This document shows, piece after piece, positions 36,080 to 48,600 of a DNA stretch of 64,000 nt. The position numbers and the translations under genes were made by a program. Position 1 is the stretch's first letter; every line of letters starts with the position of its first letter. Location: positions 25,657,189-25,721,188 of the forward strand of contig JAJEKV010000001.1 in the NCBI GenBank assembly GCA_021234155.1, given 5' to 3'. Below the pieces are notes generated by a model that did not search any database, had not been told where the DNA came from, and saw only the letters and a list, made by a program, of their open reading frames with translations. Origin of the DNA: Isoetes taiwanensis (Eukaryota; Streptophyta; Lycopodiopsida; Isoetales; Isoetaceae).

Positions 36080-37488
36080 AATAGATTATTTGAAGGATGT
36101 CGTAGTAAAAAGCCACGAAGAATGTCAAAAGGTTCCTGCCGCAATGTTTTCACAATGACTACTTTGTGGCATAAGGTAGAGAAGAAAGATTTGTACAAAT
36201 AACAAGCCTCTTTAACTTCTCTTTGCTTTAGGAAAGAAGGTTCTTGCATCAATACCCTAAAAAATCTTGAGGCCAACTACTAGCCCCTTTCAAATATCAT
36301 TGGCATTAAACATTGGAACACAAAGGTTGGTATTTTATTTTAAAGACTTCCAAAATAGAGTTGAAGCTCAAAATACCTCGGCATTTTGGCTTTAGAATTA
36401 ATACCAAGAGATGGAAAAGGTTATCCATGCATGACAATTTATGGGTGATTTCTTGAGAACAACATAAGTTTCATGCACAAATTACATAAGGACAGGTGGA
36501 TGGTTTAGACAGTGGATGGTCTAGACATTATACGTCTTCCATCTATTTGGCAATACCTTGGATTTATCAATTATAAAGCACTTTATTTGTCTCAACAAGT
36601 TTGATTTGCGTTTTCCAACATCATCAATGATGTTGTAGGGCCCCTCTTGCAATTGCCCCATTGAACAAATTTGTTTACATTTTAAGGATGAAGATGCTTC
36701 CTTAAATTTGGCAAATGCATGCAACCAAGAGAGAGGAATCTGAAGAGGAGGTTATCTTAATGAGGTCGATATATTAAAACATTCAAAGTATCATGCATGC
36801 GTCTTCAATTGGTGACATGGTGCCTTGGTGCACATTGACTGTTAGGTATGTAGAGTATGACTGAATACATTTTAGCCTTGCAAGTTTATGATAACATTAT
36901 TAGGTATGTAGAGTACAACAAATAGGTTCTAGCCTTGCAAGTTTATGATAACATGCCGCATGAAGGCATACGTCCAGACAAAAGGCCTGCGGTAGCACTG
37001 AGACTATGGAACATGGTACTGAGGTTCACAACCAATCGTGGAAAGTGAACTTTTGAATCTTCTTATTGGAACAATTTGATTGAAATGTATGCCAATGGCA
37101 GCATGAGGAGTGCACTCCAATCCATTGTCAAATAAAATGTGGTGTGGTGTGATGGAATGCATTAGTTGCAAGATCTTCTCAAGTTGGTGCCATATAGAAT
37201 TAGTGTGATATTTATTGGTATCTTTATAGCATGCATCTGGGCTCACCTAGTTGATGAAGGTTGAACACTAGAAAGGTAACTTTAAATCACTCCACATCTT
37301 ATAAAAACTTAGAAGTGCACCCTCGTGCTTATATTACATCATACAATCCCCTATAGTCCACTTTTAGGGGAGATGAAGGTTATCTTTGACACCTAGTGTG
37401 TCTCACACTGTTTCGAATAGGGATAAATCCATTACTATAACAAACTAGATGTTAATAGTGGGTCCAACCTCACAGATTTGGAACTAAA
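36080..37488. other. Non-coding stretch
   Basis: Diverged duplicated words (gtatgtagagta and agccttgcaagtttatgataaca at about 36845 and 36904) form a local tandem pair of about 60 bases. Nothing else is supported. Confidence 0.4.
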
Positions 37489-37531
37489 GAAATGTCCGTG
37501 GCGGCCTTGCAGCCGCGATAAATTTCTTGTA
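37489..37531 (-). mobile_element. Eroded CACTA-type terminus
   Basis: On the minus strand from 37531 it reads TACAAGAAATTTATCGCGGC followed by an imperfect GC palindrome, matching the end at 19930-19979 but lacking the first CAC. It is a second, damaged end of the same family. Confidence 0.55.
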
Positions 37532-37539
37532 CATTTAAT

Positions 37540-38378
37540 TATTTCACAAATGTAACTAAGATGCACCTCTGTCTTCTTTTCATTCAGGTTCTCATGCCAG
37601 GCTTGATCAAAGAAGCCATAGAGGTAAGAGGATTTAGATCCTGAAATAAAAGAAGGTTTATTTGATAATGTTCAACTAGCCATGTACTAAGCATAAGCAT
37701 GCCCCCACAGAGAACAAAACTTAGGCATACCTTCTAAAGAGAATGGAAGCTGCAGCATGGTTCATGCCATACACTAACTTATAGTATGCATGGTTCTACC
37801 ACCCTCGTATTTATCTCAACCCCCAACGATCATTCCTGCTTGTAGCATGGACTGAAAAGTTCTTTCATGTTATATTGTGGTGGAGAACTAAAGGTATGCA
37901 TGGAGACAAATAATTATTTGGTCCCTACCTTATTTTGATAGGAGTTTCAGAATAAGTTTTGCAGTTGTCTTCGCGGTAGCTGGTTGCCCTAACTGAATCC
38001 TGGTAATTATATGATTTTAATTCAGTTTACATCTTGTTCTGAATATATCTTACTCATACAAAGATAAGTACTTACGTATGTTGATGCAAGAAATAGCGCA
38101 CATAGTCTGACACGATTTGGATATCTGCAGCCTACAACAAAATAACAGAGATTGTATGATATAAAGCAGTATAATCAAATACATGCAATTAGACTATATT
38201 TGCATACCGAGCCTGGCCGACAAATGTAAATATTGTTCCTCAGCAAATGTGAATATTAGAGGGGATTAAGAGAAGAAAGAACTGGCATGGGCATTGTGAT
38301 TTTGTCCTACAGTATCCAAGCTTAATCTTGTGATAATCTTGTGATAGGCATGTTAACCCATTGATCTGCCAAAATAGA
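37540..38378. other. Non-coding stretch
   Basis: No gene, repeat or RNA supported by the sequence. Confidence 0.3.
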
Positions 38379-39230
38379 ATAGAATAGAATATACATTAAT
38401 GTCCCTTGTGCCGCGAGGCCCCTGGACTTGTGTAGCATGGGCGAGCTCCCTAAAAGGGCGCTACTAGCACATCACGCTGTTATGATGTAGCCTTTTTTGA
38501 AGGCTGACTTTTTCTTTTATTACCAGCATCCCGCTTTAAATCGGCTTCATGGCCGTGCAGTGATGCGTCGTTATCAATCAGCTTTTAGCTGAGCAATTTG
38601 TGTGGGGTTTTATGACCCGCTTTTGTACGGATCATATTACGAACCCTCTTTCACTGTGTACTTCTCTATGTCTGGTCAGCATTCTCTGGATCGCGTCTGC
38701 CAAATCTCGAAGCGATTCTGTTATTGTCATCAGAATGCATACCGGTTCCCCCCATCTTATGCCTCTGCATTTGTCTCTGATGTCTCCGTAAATCGGGCAG
38801 TCGCTAATCATGTGATTCTCATCCTCTACTCTCCCATCGTCACAGATTCTGCATATCCTGTCTTCCTTATCTATTCCTCTCCACCTGTCTTTTTCGATTC
38901 TTAGGTCATGACTGAATCTAGCCAGAATGTCTCTTCTAGTTTTCCCCAGTATGTTATCCCAATACATCTGGTGTCCTATTCGCTGGTCTGGGTTGAAAAC
39001 TTGCATGAGCCAGGCTGTCTTGGGTCCTGTGTGTCTTTGCAGCCACGCTCTTGGGGCTTTGTCTGCCCACTCCTCATTCCAGTGCCCTTCCTTTATTAAG
39101 TCGCTCAAGTTTAATCCCATCTCTCTGGTCCAGTTTGCCACATCTTTAAACCATCCACTGCCTATGAGGATGTGTGATTTTGCTGATTCGGTAATTGCAA
39201 TACTAGACAAGGTGTTAAAACCATATGTAT
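38379..39230 (-). mobile_element. Non-LTR retrotransposon (LINE), 5'-truncated, with ATTCT tail
   Basis: The minus-strand frame that ends at 38632 carries the C-terminal zinc-knuckle region of plant-type LINE reverse transcriptases: WADKAPRAWLQRHTGPKTAW, then ARFSHDLRIEKDRW, then CRICDDGRVEDENHMISDC (C-x2-C ... H-x4-C). After the stop a 3' untranslated region of about 230 bases ends in a (TATTC)n run at 38379-38395, the microsatellite tail left by target-primed reverse transcription. Upstream of about 39230 the homology ends, so the endonuclease and polymerase domains are missing. Confidence 0.75.
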
Positions 39231-39232
39231 AG
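38632..39232 (-). pseudogene. C-terminal fragment of LINE ORF2 (zinc-binding domain)
   Basis: About 195 residues of an originally much longer reverse transcriptase protein. The frame is open to the natural stop at 38632 with no internal break, so the insertion is probably fairly young. The apparent start near 39273 comes from flanking DNA and is not the true one. The C2HC-like knuckle probably helps bind the element RNA or the target; this is family knowledge. Confidence 0.7.
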
Positions 39233-39273
39233 TACAATATAACACCAAGTTGAATTATGGTGGATAATATCAT

Positions 39274-40470
39274 CCACTAGATAGTTATACACGTGCAGAT
39301 TATAATTATAGGCTACGACAAGAGTATACATAGAAGGACACATGTATTAAACATGTGGGTAGTGAGGATTATACAACACGGTAGGCAAGTATGAGCAATG
39401 CTATGTGGTTATGTGAAAGAATGATATGTGATTCTAGACTTAGGATTGGTTCACACATGTTACTATATCACATAATAACAAGGTAGCGGTCATGAATGTT
39501 GGAAAGTAGTATCAAATATTGCAGTAGTAATGATATTAAGGATGTCGACTGCGACATTCAGATTTATGTCGTACAGGAAAATAGTAAAATAGTCGTGCAA
39601 GACGAACGGAATGTTACATGATAAGGTTAGAAATAAGCATAACGGTATGCTTGTAGTCGAAGGTATTTAATGAGGTATGAAGGACCAGAGATAAGCATTG
39701 AAATTATCTCGATTGTTTGGGGTTGACTGACGTCGGTAAGTACAATATACTAAGGGATATGAAAGGTGTTCAAGTCAGGAAAATAGGCAGAGTAAGTCTA
39801 GCATATATGGCGACATTACATTCAAAAAGTATCCCGATGATGGTTGGAACGAAATGGAAATAACAAATAATAGGAGTTTGACTACTCAAAGGTTCTAGAG
39901 GCCAATGAATTGATTCAGCATTATAAGCTGAGAGTATCAAGTGGGTGTGGAAATAGCAGGATGGATGAATCCCTTCCAATAATGGAAGAAGATTAAGATG
40001 GTGTCTTTGCCAATTATATCCTTAGGGATAATTGACAAGAGGGCAATACATACCAGTTCCAAGTCCCAATAAGGAGCAAGACGAGGTGTATAGAAGAGAT
40101 GGGATGAGATTATATGAATCAATAGTCTATATATTCTGAGAATTTCCTTACTCTCGAGGGAGCAATGCTAAATCCCGAAGAAGTGGCTCAAGGATCGCTT
40201 GCCTTGAGGTAAACAGCTCCTATTAAAATGATTTTAAGACCTTTAAGACGATAAGGAATTGGGTAGTTCTATAGCGGTTGTTACGAAGGTGCGAACATAG
40301 GGGTTTCTATTATGAGATCGAGAGGGTTTAATGCCTTCGTCTCAGTATGAGGGAGCCAAGGACAACAACGTTTGAAACCAATCAAAAGTTGAAGGTGACA
40401 TGATAACTTAAAAAAAAATTGTGACAAAGCATGGTTGATATTGAGGAGACAAAGGATATTTAGTTGAAGG
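39274..40470. other. Non-coding, resembles interior of the LTR element at 49.3-51.7 kb in style
   Basis: No supported reading frame. Composition and word use resemble 49310-51750, but I could not align the two by eye. Confidence 0.3.
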
Positions 40471-40514
40471 AGCCTTTAGAAAAGCTCCTCATCTGGAGTA
40501 GTAAACCTTTGGAA

Positions 40515-41601
40515 TTATGGTATAATCCCGTGGGCTTTTGCAAGCTGCACTTCATTGTTTGCAACCTCAGCAGCTATAGTGGCCACCTGTTGAACTATCC
40601 CCTCATCTATTGGGCCACCCCCCATTTCAACAAGGGCTTTGAGCATGTACTCTGCCATGTCTTTCTCTCTCTCCAAGCTCAGTAGTTCAGCAGAGGCACC
40701 AACATCAGGACCTATGACTGCTTGAAGATGTGAGATGTTGTCTTTAATTTTCTGCAATTTCTCTTGTGAAGCCGAGAAGAAAGCTCCCTTAGCCTGGGAC
40801 TGGACAACTAGCTCCTTCTTGGAGACTAAATCAGCCTGCTGCGTGTTTAGGGTTTCCTGCAACTCTGTGCACATGACTTTCAGGCGTGATATGTTCTCCC
40901 CATAAGCTGTGTAAGCTGTTGGGCACATTGCAAAGCTCCTAATGGACGGCCTCCCTTCTAATTTAATACCAGTGCCTCCTGAAACTGGCCTTTCTGCTAT
41001 GCTTTCAGGTGCTGTGGTTTGCTGGGATTTGCTGACCTCTGCTCTGCTTGCTGGAGCACTGCTGGTGGGTTCACTTTTAACCTTGCTGCTGTAGGCTCTA
41101 CTCTTTGCTTTTACAAGCTGGCTGCCCAATTAACCTTGAACTTCGTGGATCCCGCTTTGCTCTCGTGCGTTATTGAATGCAAATAGGTATGATAATTGTC
41201 TTTCTAACTTCTCCGTTCTTCAACCCGTCCAGTATATTTTGCTCGGTTCTATTAGAGCTTCTTCGTTGCTCGCCTTACATTGTCAATGGAAGTTTTGCCA
41301 GGAATGACCCCGTTGGTATCCCAAACTTCATTGTACTCTGCTGCAGATATGAGATCTGTTCGAAATTGAGAGGGATGAACACCCTCGTTTGGCAGACCCG
41401 CATACGCATGGAAGTCTTCTTCGGTTCGGCAATCAGCCAAGGGAACGTTTCTTCTGGCCTGGAAGAATGCAAGAAAATCGAATTAACAGGGTTGAACCCT
41501 AAACCCATAGAAATTTTGTTTTGTTGCTTTTTGCTTACCCGGCAAATGGGTTCCGTTGGAATTACTGCTTGAGCGGGCGGATCAATCACCTTCTTTACCA
41601 T
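40515..41601 (-). CDS. Multi-exon coiled-coil protein, unknown function
   Basis: Exon 1 probably starts at ATG 41601 (MVKKVIDPPAQAVIPTEPIC) and ends at a CCGG|GTAAGC donor near 41539. Exon 2 begins after cattcttccag near 41463 with ARRNVPLADCRTEEDFHAYA and runs to a GTAAGG donor near 41285. The last exon (about 41115-40515) encodes a Ser/Thr-rich region followed by an ~80-residue helical coiled coil and ends at 40515. The reading phase between exons 2 and 3 is not resolved, so coordinates are approximate. A ctatatag word at 41837-41844 could be the TATA box. The family is not recognised. The intact exons and clean splice sites make this one of the few plausible working genes here. Confidence 0.5.
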
Positions 41602-41928
41602 GGTTGATCTGTTTGTTTAATGTGGAAATCCGAGAGCACAAATTCGCGGGTTGCTTGGCCGGAACAGAGAAAGTTGGGGAAGAGAGATTTGGAAAAACAC
41701 AAATTCGAAAGTTCGTTCGTTTGTCTAGTGGTTCCAGATTGCAGGGGTCGCATTCATTACCGGGGGCGGCAAACAGGTAATGATTGTATAAACGGGTACC
41801 GGCTAGACGAATAGAAGGGCAGAATATAGGTGGTACTATATAGGTGAAGGGTGGGAAAAAAATGTTTGAAGGGTGGAAAACAATGTATTTTGGGTGCTGG
41901 TGCTGGTGCTGGGGTCGCGTTTTTTTGC

Positions 41929-41951
41929 TACCCACCAGCATACTTTCACCC
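41929..41951 (+). repeat. 23-bp direct repeat, left copy
   Basis: Identical to 49284-49306 over 23 bases, with the preceding tttg also shared. Together the pair brackets the RING/FCP1 gene and the DDE-like gene. Confidence 0.8.
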
Positions 41952-41959
41952 TGACCCAT

Positions 41960-42860
41960 TTAATCCTTCAGATATCTTTTAACCCTCTTGTTTCCTTTTA
42001 ACCCACCATTATATGTCGTACGATACAATAGTCTCTGCCTTAAAATTTGCATCTATGTCTTTAAATTTCCCTGTATCTATTTAACCCGCATATCATTGGG
42101 GGTTATCATTTACCGTCGTTATCCACCTTAGAACTATTAAACGTTATGTCCCTCTGTGTTGCCGTCATGCCGCTATGCCGGCATTACAAATACTTGGCAT
42201 ATTTCCATAAGCCATAGTCATGTTTTGATTTAGGGAGTGAGCCTTTGTGAAATTTGTAAGTTACCTAGACTCATCATGGCGCCTGCCTTGCCTTTTCTAA
42301 TTCTATCTAAACCCCCACGTCTGATATTCTCTAGACAGTTAATTTCCTGCCACCCCGGCTTGCATTGTGTTCTAGCCCTAGACATTTAAAATTATAACTC
42401 GCATAACCCATTGACTTCGACTCTTCCTTATCCAAGCAGGCATCATGTTAGATATCTATCCTTTCATGTTTCCACAACCACATTTGATTTATCATTAGGT
42501 AAATGTTATTTGTCATCCAGCCAAGAATTGTACTATCGTACTATTCAGCCCCACCATCTTGAGCTTTATTCTATTGCCCATTGACATTTATTTCAAGTGC
42601 CAACTATAGCATTTTACCTTAACATGCAACAGATTGACTGTTGCTTGCATATTCCAAACATACTCCAGACCCTTCAGTGGTAACTTTGGGGTAAACTTGT
42701 CCTTCTCTCCCCGTATCACTGCATAGATTACCTCTCCAAGATGTTTAACCTATGGTCCATAGTACGTACGTGATAAACATATGTCCTCATCCCACAATTA
42801 TACTAGAGCTCTGCTCTAACTTAGCTAAAGTGTAAGCTTGGTAGTTCCTTAAAACAAAAC
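41960..42860. other. Upstream region of the RING/FCP1 gene
   Basis: A pyrimidine-rich, non-coding stretch between the left 23-bp repeat and the first plausible exon. It may hold a promoter and 5' introns, but no element stands out. Confidence 0.3.
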
Positions 42861-42863
42861 CTA

Positions 42864-45345
42864 TTGCCTATGTACCTTTATAATGTGGCTGAGCCATCGA
42901 CTTCCCAACTGGGTAGTGGCCAACTCCTTGTTGGAATTCTATATGCTGCCTATAGTTTGATAGGATCCTCAGCTACTTCAACCATTCCTTTAGTGCCTTA
43001 TGGTACTCCAGTCGTGTACATAAACTATGATCCTCCCAAAGCATTTACAGAATCTCAACAGGCTTAGGGAACTTACAAGGAGAGCTGGCCAGCTTGTGAG
43101 CATCTATCCTATGACATTCAGGTTGCCAATTGGAGATGAGGAGAGATGCTCCACATGCGGGCTGGCATTCCAGGATGATTACACCCTAAGTCTGAAGCTG
43201 AAATGTGGCCACGTATATCATGTCAGCTGCCTGAGTTTGCTTATGGAGAAGACACACTGCCTCAAATGCTTAGAAACAGTTCCAGCAGGCTTAGTGGAGG
43301 AATTGGGGAAGACAGTCAAGCAGGAACCCTTATATGCTGGGGCAGCACACAAACACATAGTTGAGACAATTGACTTAGATGAGGTGGTAGCTACAACTCC
43401 AGACAGCAACAGGAAAAGGAAGCATGTGAAAACACCTCTTAGTAAAAGGACCCCCGGACACAAGTCTACAAGGACTCGAACTCCACAAGCAAGAACAGCC
43501 AAAAAAGGTACACGTTTGTTTCCTGAAGTGGGTACATTAGAAGCGCCTGTAGACAATGAACAACATGAGGCAAGCAGTCAGCAGCACAATGCAGCACCTG
43601 AAAGCACTGTGCTAAAGACACCAACACGGTCCAAAGCAGATTCCAGTAGTTCTGACGATGCTGAGAAATACAATATAGTTCCAAATTCTGCAGCAACCTC
43701 TACAAAGGCCTCCTCTAACACTGTTGTTGCAGGGGAAGACAAGGATGTTGAAGACCCGAATATAGTGGATAAGCAGGGTGTGGCCCGAATCACAAGGCTC
43801 ACAAGGTCCAGGACCAAAAATGTTATAGAGCCCGAGAGTGAGGGTGAGTCAGATGATTCGGTTGATGAGGACGTGCCTATAGACGTGGCACTAGGAAAAA
43901 AACCCTCAGTCTAATGTAATTTATATGTACTTGTTTCAGGCCCAATTTTGTTTGCACAAGACTTGCCAAAACGATCAGTTAAAAGGTTTTTGTTTAATAC
44001 CAGAATATATTTATTTTCCCCCATTGTGTCCTTGTAAAATTTGTTTCGAGTTTCAACCTAGGGATCAATATGCATTTGCCTGCAGAAGGAGAAGGCAGAC
44101 ACAAGTGGTGCTTACTGAATCTGAAGCTGAAGATAGTGAGAGAACCCAGACAGATAATGAAGAAACCAAAGTGCAAAAACAACCTATTACATATAAAAGG
44201 TGCAATCCAATATTTAAGATCAAGCAGTTATTTTACTTGTCTTATTTCACTTGGCATAATGTTCTGCAAGTTTCAGTTGGTAATTGTAGCACCACTTTTG
44301 ATTTTGCAGGAGACCAAGGAAAGTAGTTTCTGTGGACAGGGTTGATAAACCACCTAGTCCCCTAAGCCACCACTTGGTAAGGGTTACTGATAGCCAGGAA
44401 ACACCCATACATTGGGGGCAGGGAGATACTAATAATGATGCATCTAACTATGGCTATCAGCACTCTCCATCATCTGGTAGCAAAGATAAACCAGAGTCCA
44501 GCAGGTCGGAGCAATGTCCAGCACGTCCAGATAGCACTTCCCTGCAGAGTCCAGCACAGACAAGCACGATGCAGCAGACATCGACAGTTGTTGCAAACAT
44601 CGTGGGATGGACACCCAGACGGAAGTTGATGGTGCTTGACATAAATGGTGTACTGGCACAGACACAACAGAGGAGAATGAACCAAAAAATCTTGCATCCA
44701 CCACAAACGAACCATGTTGTAAAAGAAACTGCAAGTAAGTACCTCATTTGCAGACCAGGGTATCATGAGTTTGTGGAGTGGGCACTGCAGAGGTTTGATG
44801 TTGTGATTTGGAGTGCTTCTCTACTTCGGAATACAAGGGATATGGTGGATGCATTGTTCCCTGATTTGCAGACCAGATTCTTGAAGATATATGGTCAAGA
44901 ACATTGCTATGCATGCGAGCATCCAACCAGCACAGAAAAGCAACTTTTTTTCAAGGAGTTGAAGGTTGTACTTGAGGATTTTCCTCAATATCATGGTATG
45001 ATTTTCTTGGTTGATGACAGCCTACACAAAGGGTTTCTAAACCCTGCACACACAACCGTTCCTGTTATGCCTTTCAAGGGGCAAGAAGAGGACAATTTTT
45101 TGCAGAAGTTTGTGTGTCCAGCTTTGGAATACTTGTCTTCTCATACAGTACAGGAAACGATCTCACAAATTGATTTCACTGATGCATGGTTGGCCCCGGA
45201 GACAGTTGCAGTGCTGGATTACTGTCTCAACAACTACCTTGTCTCGGCCTACTATATCCTCAATGCTCCTCTTGAAGTACAAAGGCAGCTGTTGGGCACC
45301 CTTCCTGGCGACGAGCATGACTTTGAAGACTTCGATGACTCATGA
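42864..45345 (+). CDS. RING-H2 plus FCP1/NIF phosphatase-like domain protein
   Basis: Exons: a possible 5' exon at 42864-43065; 43051 to about 43850, in phase after the acceptor gcatttacag; about 44090-44201; and 44311-45345. The last two join in frame (AAAAG|GTGCAA ... TTTGCAG|GAGACC gives TYKRRPRKVV). The N-terminal exon holds a complete C3H2C3 RING-H2 finger (C41, C44, C60, H62, H65, C68, C78 and C81 of the 43027 frame), the signature of a ubiquitin E3 ligase, then a long Ser/Thr/Lys-rich linker. The C-terminal part is an FCP1-homology (HAD) domain: motif I D103-I-N-G, IWSAS, K208 in FFKEL, and D228-D229. Motif I has Asn where phosphatases use the second Asp, as in some plant FCP1-like proteins, so the activity may be altered. 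It ends DFEDFDDS, an acidic tail. The exon junction near 43850 is uncertain. Confidence 0.65.
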
Positions 45346-45652
45346 AGTAACCATTGTATACTACGTTTTTGTAATATATATGCATGATTACTTTGTGTTA
45401 TCTTGAGTATTGATTGAGTGATCTTATAAGATGTCTCTAATCTTGAGTGTACAATTTTCTGTAATATATATCAAGCTTACTCTCCAATACTACAAGCATT
45501 GTTTCCAATACTAAAATACTCTAATACAGCAGCCCAATACTACAAAACTTGTCTCACAAGCATTGTCTCCAATATAATGATCAAAATTTGAGACAAGTAC
45601 ACAAGTAACTACAGACCTGTCAAAATGATAAAACAACTAGGTCAAAGCATAT
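45346..45652. other. Convergent intergenic region
   Basis: About 300 bases between the stop of the RING/FCP1 gene and the stop of the DDE-like gene. It is AT-rich, with several tgtaatatatat words and repeated caatactacaa words, and is probably shared 3' untranslated sequence. Confidence 0.5.
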
Positions 45653-48600
45653 TCAACCTTCATATGGCAGACTGTCAAGGATCATCTGGTGAGTAGCCTG
45701 ATCAAGGGAAAATCTGTTGGTGCCAGGAATCTGATTCATCTCAAACTTGATAGCTGATACGTGATGACTGTACTGGAAGGTCAGGCCTTTGTCTTCAAGT
45801 AGCTCCCAAGTACCATCGGGCTGGACAACATAGTACAAACCAGCCAACACATGTTCATCGACATTGAAGGTCTGACCCCAGCTATCCTTGACAATTACAT
45901 CCAAGGATATGCCTCGACTTAACACATTTCACCACGTAGAAATCTGCATTCTCCCGATTTCCCTCCTCACTACAAAGAAAGTTATCACCTTCCTCTATGT
46001 TTCCACTAAGCCATTCTCCATCACCTTCAAAAAATGCCTCATCGATTTCGTCTTCAATACCTTCACCAGTAGACTTTTCTGGCTTTAGAGTAACATATTT
46101 CTAATTCTTTAACCTCCGCTTGTTCACACAAGATGACCAGTTTCCTTTCAAACAGTTACCACAGAAACAACTTAAACCTCTATGAGCCACCCTTGTGCTT
46201 GATTTGGCCAAGTATGTCCTGAAGCTGTGTATAATCTTGGTCCCTTCTACCCTGGCACAGTCCAGCCGGTCTGTCCTATCAACATCATCCTTTCCAATGA
46301 ACCATAAGTGCCTGCAAAAAGCCAGCAACAAGTATTGCAGTTCACATACAGTATAGAGGCACAATACAGCAATACACAGCAGATAAAAGCAGATGAAAGC
46401 ACTTTTTAAAGCAGATGAAAGCACTTTTTAAAGCAGATGAAAGCACGTTAAAAGCAGATGAATGCAGATGAAAGCATATTACCTCTTGATGTCCCCGTTG
46501 CTGGCACCTTCATTCCAACGCGTAGCGAATTCCACGGTGCATCGGCACCCCTAAATCTCACTCCATCATACTTGAGCTGCTCTCTAGTGAATGCCCCTTT
46601 AAGGACTGCCCCTTGCCCATCGTGCTCTCCCTTACCATGGGCTGTCCCAAAGAAATTCCATATTATTTCCTTCCCTAGCTCGTGGTGATATCTTGGTAGG
46701 AAATAGAATGGCGAAGCAGATTTGAATTGGCTAGAACAACCATCGACCAAACTATATGCCCGGAGAATTCTACACCATTTGATACTAGCCATGAATTGTG
46801 CTTTCTAAGACAAAGGTTTGCACAAAAAGAGTGTCATGAATCTTGTCATCACTCAAGTAAAAATGGGTTTCCTTCAATAGCTTTTCGATCCCGAGTCATT
46901 TGTCCATCCTATAATGATGTGGGCGAGAATTGTTATCGGTCATTGTGCCAATCTTTGGCTTTGAACCTCCCTTTGTATTTTTATGTTGTAATTCTCTCGC
47001 AAAAATCAATTCTGAAAACAATGGTGCCATCTTGGATATTGTCCGGGCAATTCCTCGAATTGCATGGCCTGCCATCTAGCCCTCAGAATTGTGTGGGCAC
47101 GAATATCTTCATTGTGGAACACGATATGAAATGAAATCCTTCACTTTGCCGTTCTCTTGTAAGACAATCTAAGGACCGGCTTTGGTCCCTTTTTTTTTTT
47201 TCTTGTCATTTGAGGTCTCATCTTGTGCTTGCAGCTTCAGTCAGGTCCCACCAAATGCCTTGGATTTCTTACTTTTGTTTCCCTTCTTCTCAACTTGTGT
47301 TGCGACTTCGGTCAGGTCCCACCAACTACCTTGGATTTCTTACTTTTGTTTCCCTTCTTGGTGGCATTGGATCTTTTTCTTTTCTGCCCACATGGCACTT
47401 CCTTGGTAACGCAGGTTTAACTCCACCCGACTTCTTCGTCTCCACCGGAATCAGAACAAGGTCAGTAGCATATATTACAAAAGATTAGCGCATGTTGAAA
47501 GCACAAAAGCAGTATTCAGCGGATGACAGCACATATCAGCATGCTTCAGCAAGCAATAAAGAGAGTATTACCTTTTCAAACGTCTTCCATTCAAACAAGA
47601 ACTCATGATTCTCTCTTTCTCTTGGACATATAGGAAGACTTTTTATGCCACACTTCTGACATGTCTGCATCAAGCAGTCATGTTTATACCATTCTTCACC
47701 CTCGCTCTTGTTGCAAACCACAGCCCTCCAGAGCTCGCTGGTTGAGTCATACGTATGTTGGCTGGCCAGACAATTCTCACCAGGTCCACAGACCTCGCAG
47801 GTGCACTTGCACTCTTCACCATGGAATCCAGTTTTCGCTGACCTTAATGCATTCAGTGCTACCCTGGCATACTCCAACTTCATATGGTATATGCAACAAC
47901 AGGTTTCCCTTTCTGATACTTTCTTTACATAAATATGCTTCAACTTCTCGAAAGCCTTTAAGCAAACAGGGTGTTCAGGATGTGCCTTTTTGTATTGTTG
48001 ATATAGCTGCAGCTGAATGGTGGCCTTTGGTTAGGAATATTTATGCAATAATAGCAAAAAAAAAAGAATGTATGGAAACTTGTACCTGTGTGACCTCCAT
48101 AAGGTGCAAGGGATAAGAAATTCGGAAGCCTGACTCTCCAACAGTGTTCACAACATCTTTCTTGCAAGGAGAGACTCTGCTATTTTGTTTCCAAAATTCT
48201 GTTATGCTTTGCTTGCAAGCAGGGGTGAGAGAATCGCACCTCAACCTCCTTTGGAAACAAGACCACAGACCATTTCCAGCTTCCGATTTCCTTAATGCAG
48301 CAGTTGCAATAGTTGACCTCATGCAACCTATCATAAGAAATATTGCACATTAATCAATGAACATATCCCAGCCAGCATCACTCAGCAGATACAAGCACTT
48401 GAAAGCATGAAGAAGCACAGGCATGAAAGCAAGAATTAGATGTACCTAACAGCCCTGCCATAGTGGAATTGCATCTCGATTTTGTGGAAGAAGCCATCAC
48501 AAGTGTAGAGGTTCTGGCTCTCCAAATATCATGGTTCCTTTGCCTCTTTGTGGATGCCATTGTCTGTTTCAAGTTGTTGAGCAAAGACACCCCGCCTTTG

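Noticed and set aside
41582-41959. 125-codon minus frame sharing GESMLVG with a frame at 49252-49551
   Set aside because: The shared peptide is just the translation of the 23-bp direct repeat.
43218-44926. Minus-strand frames opposite the RING/FCP1 gene
   Set aside because: Shadows of the plus-strand exons, rich in Leu and Cys, with no domain.
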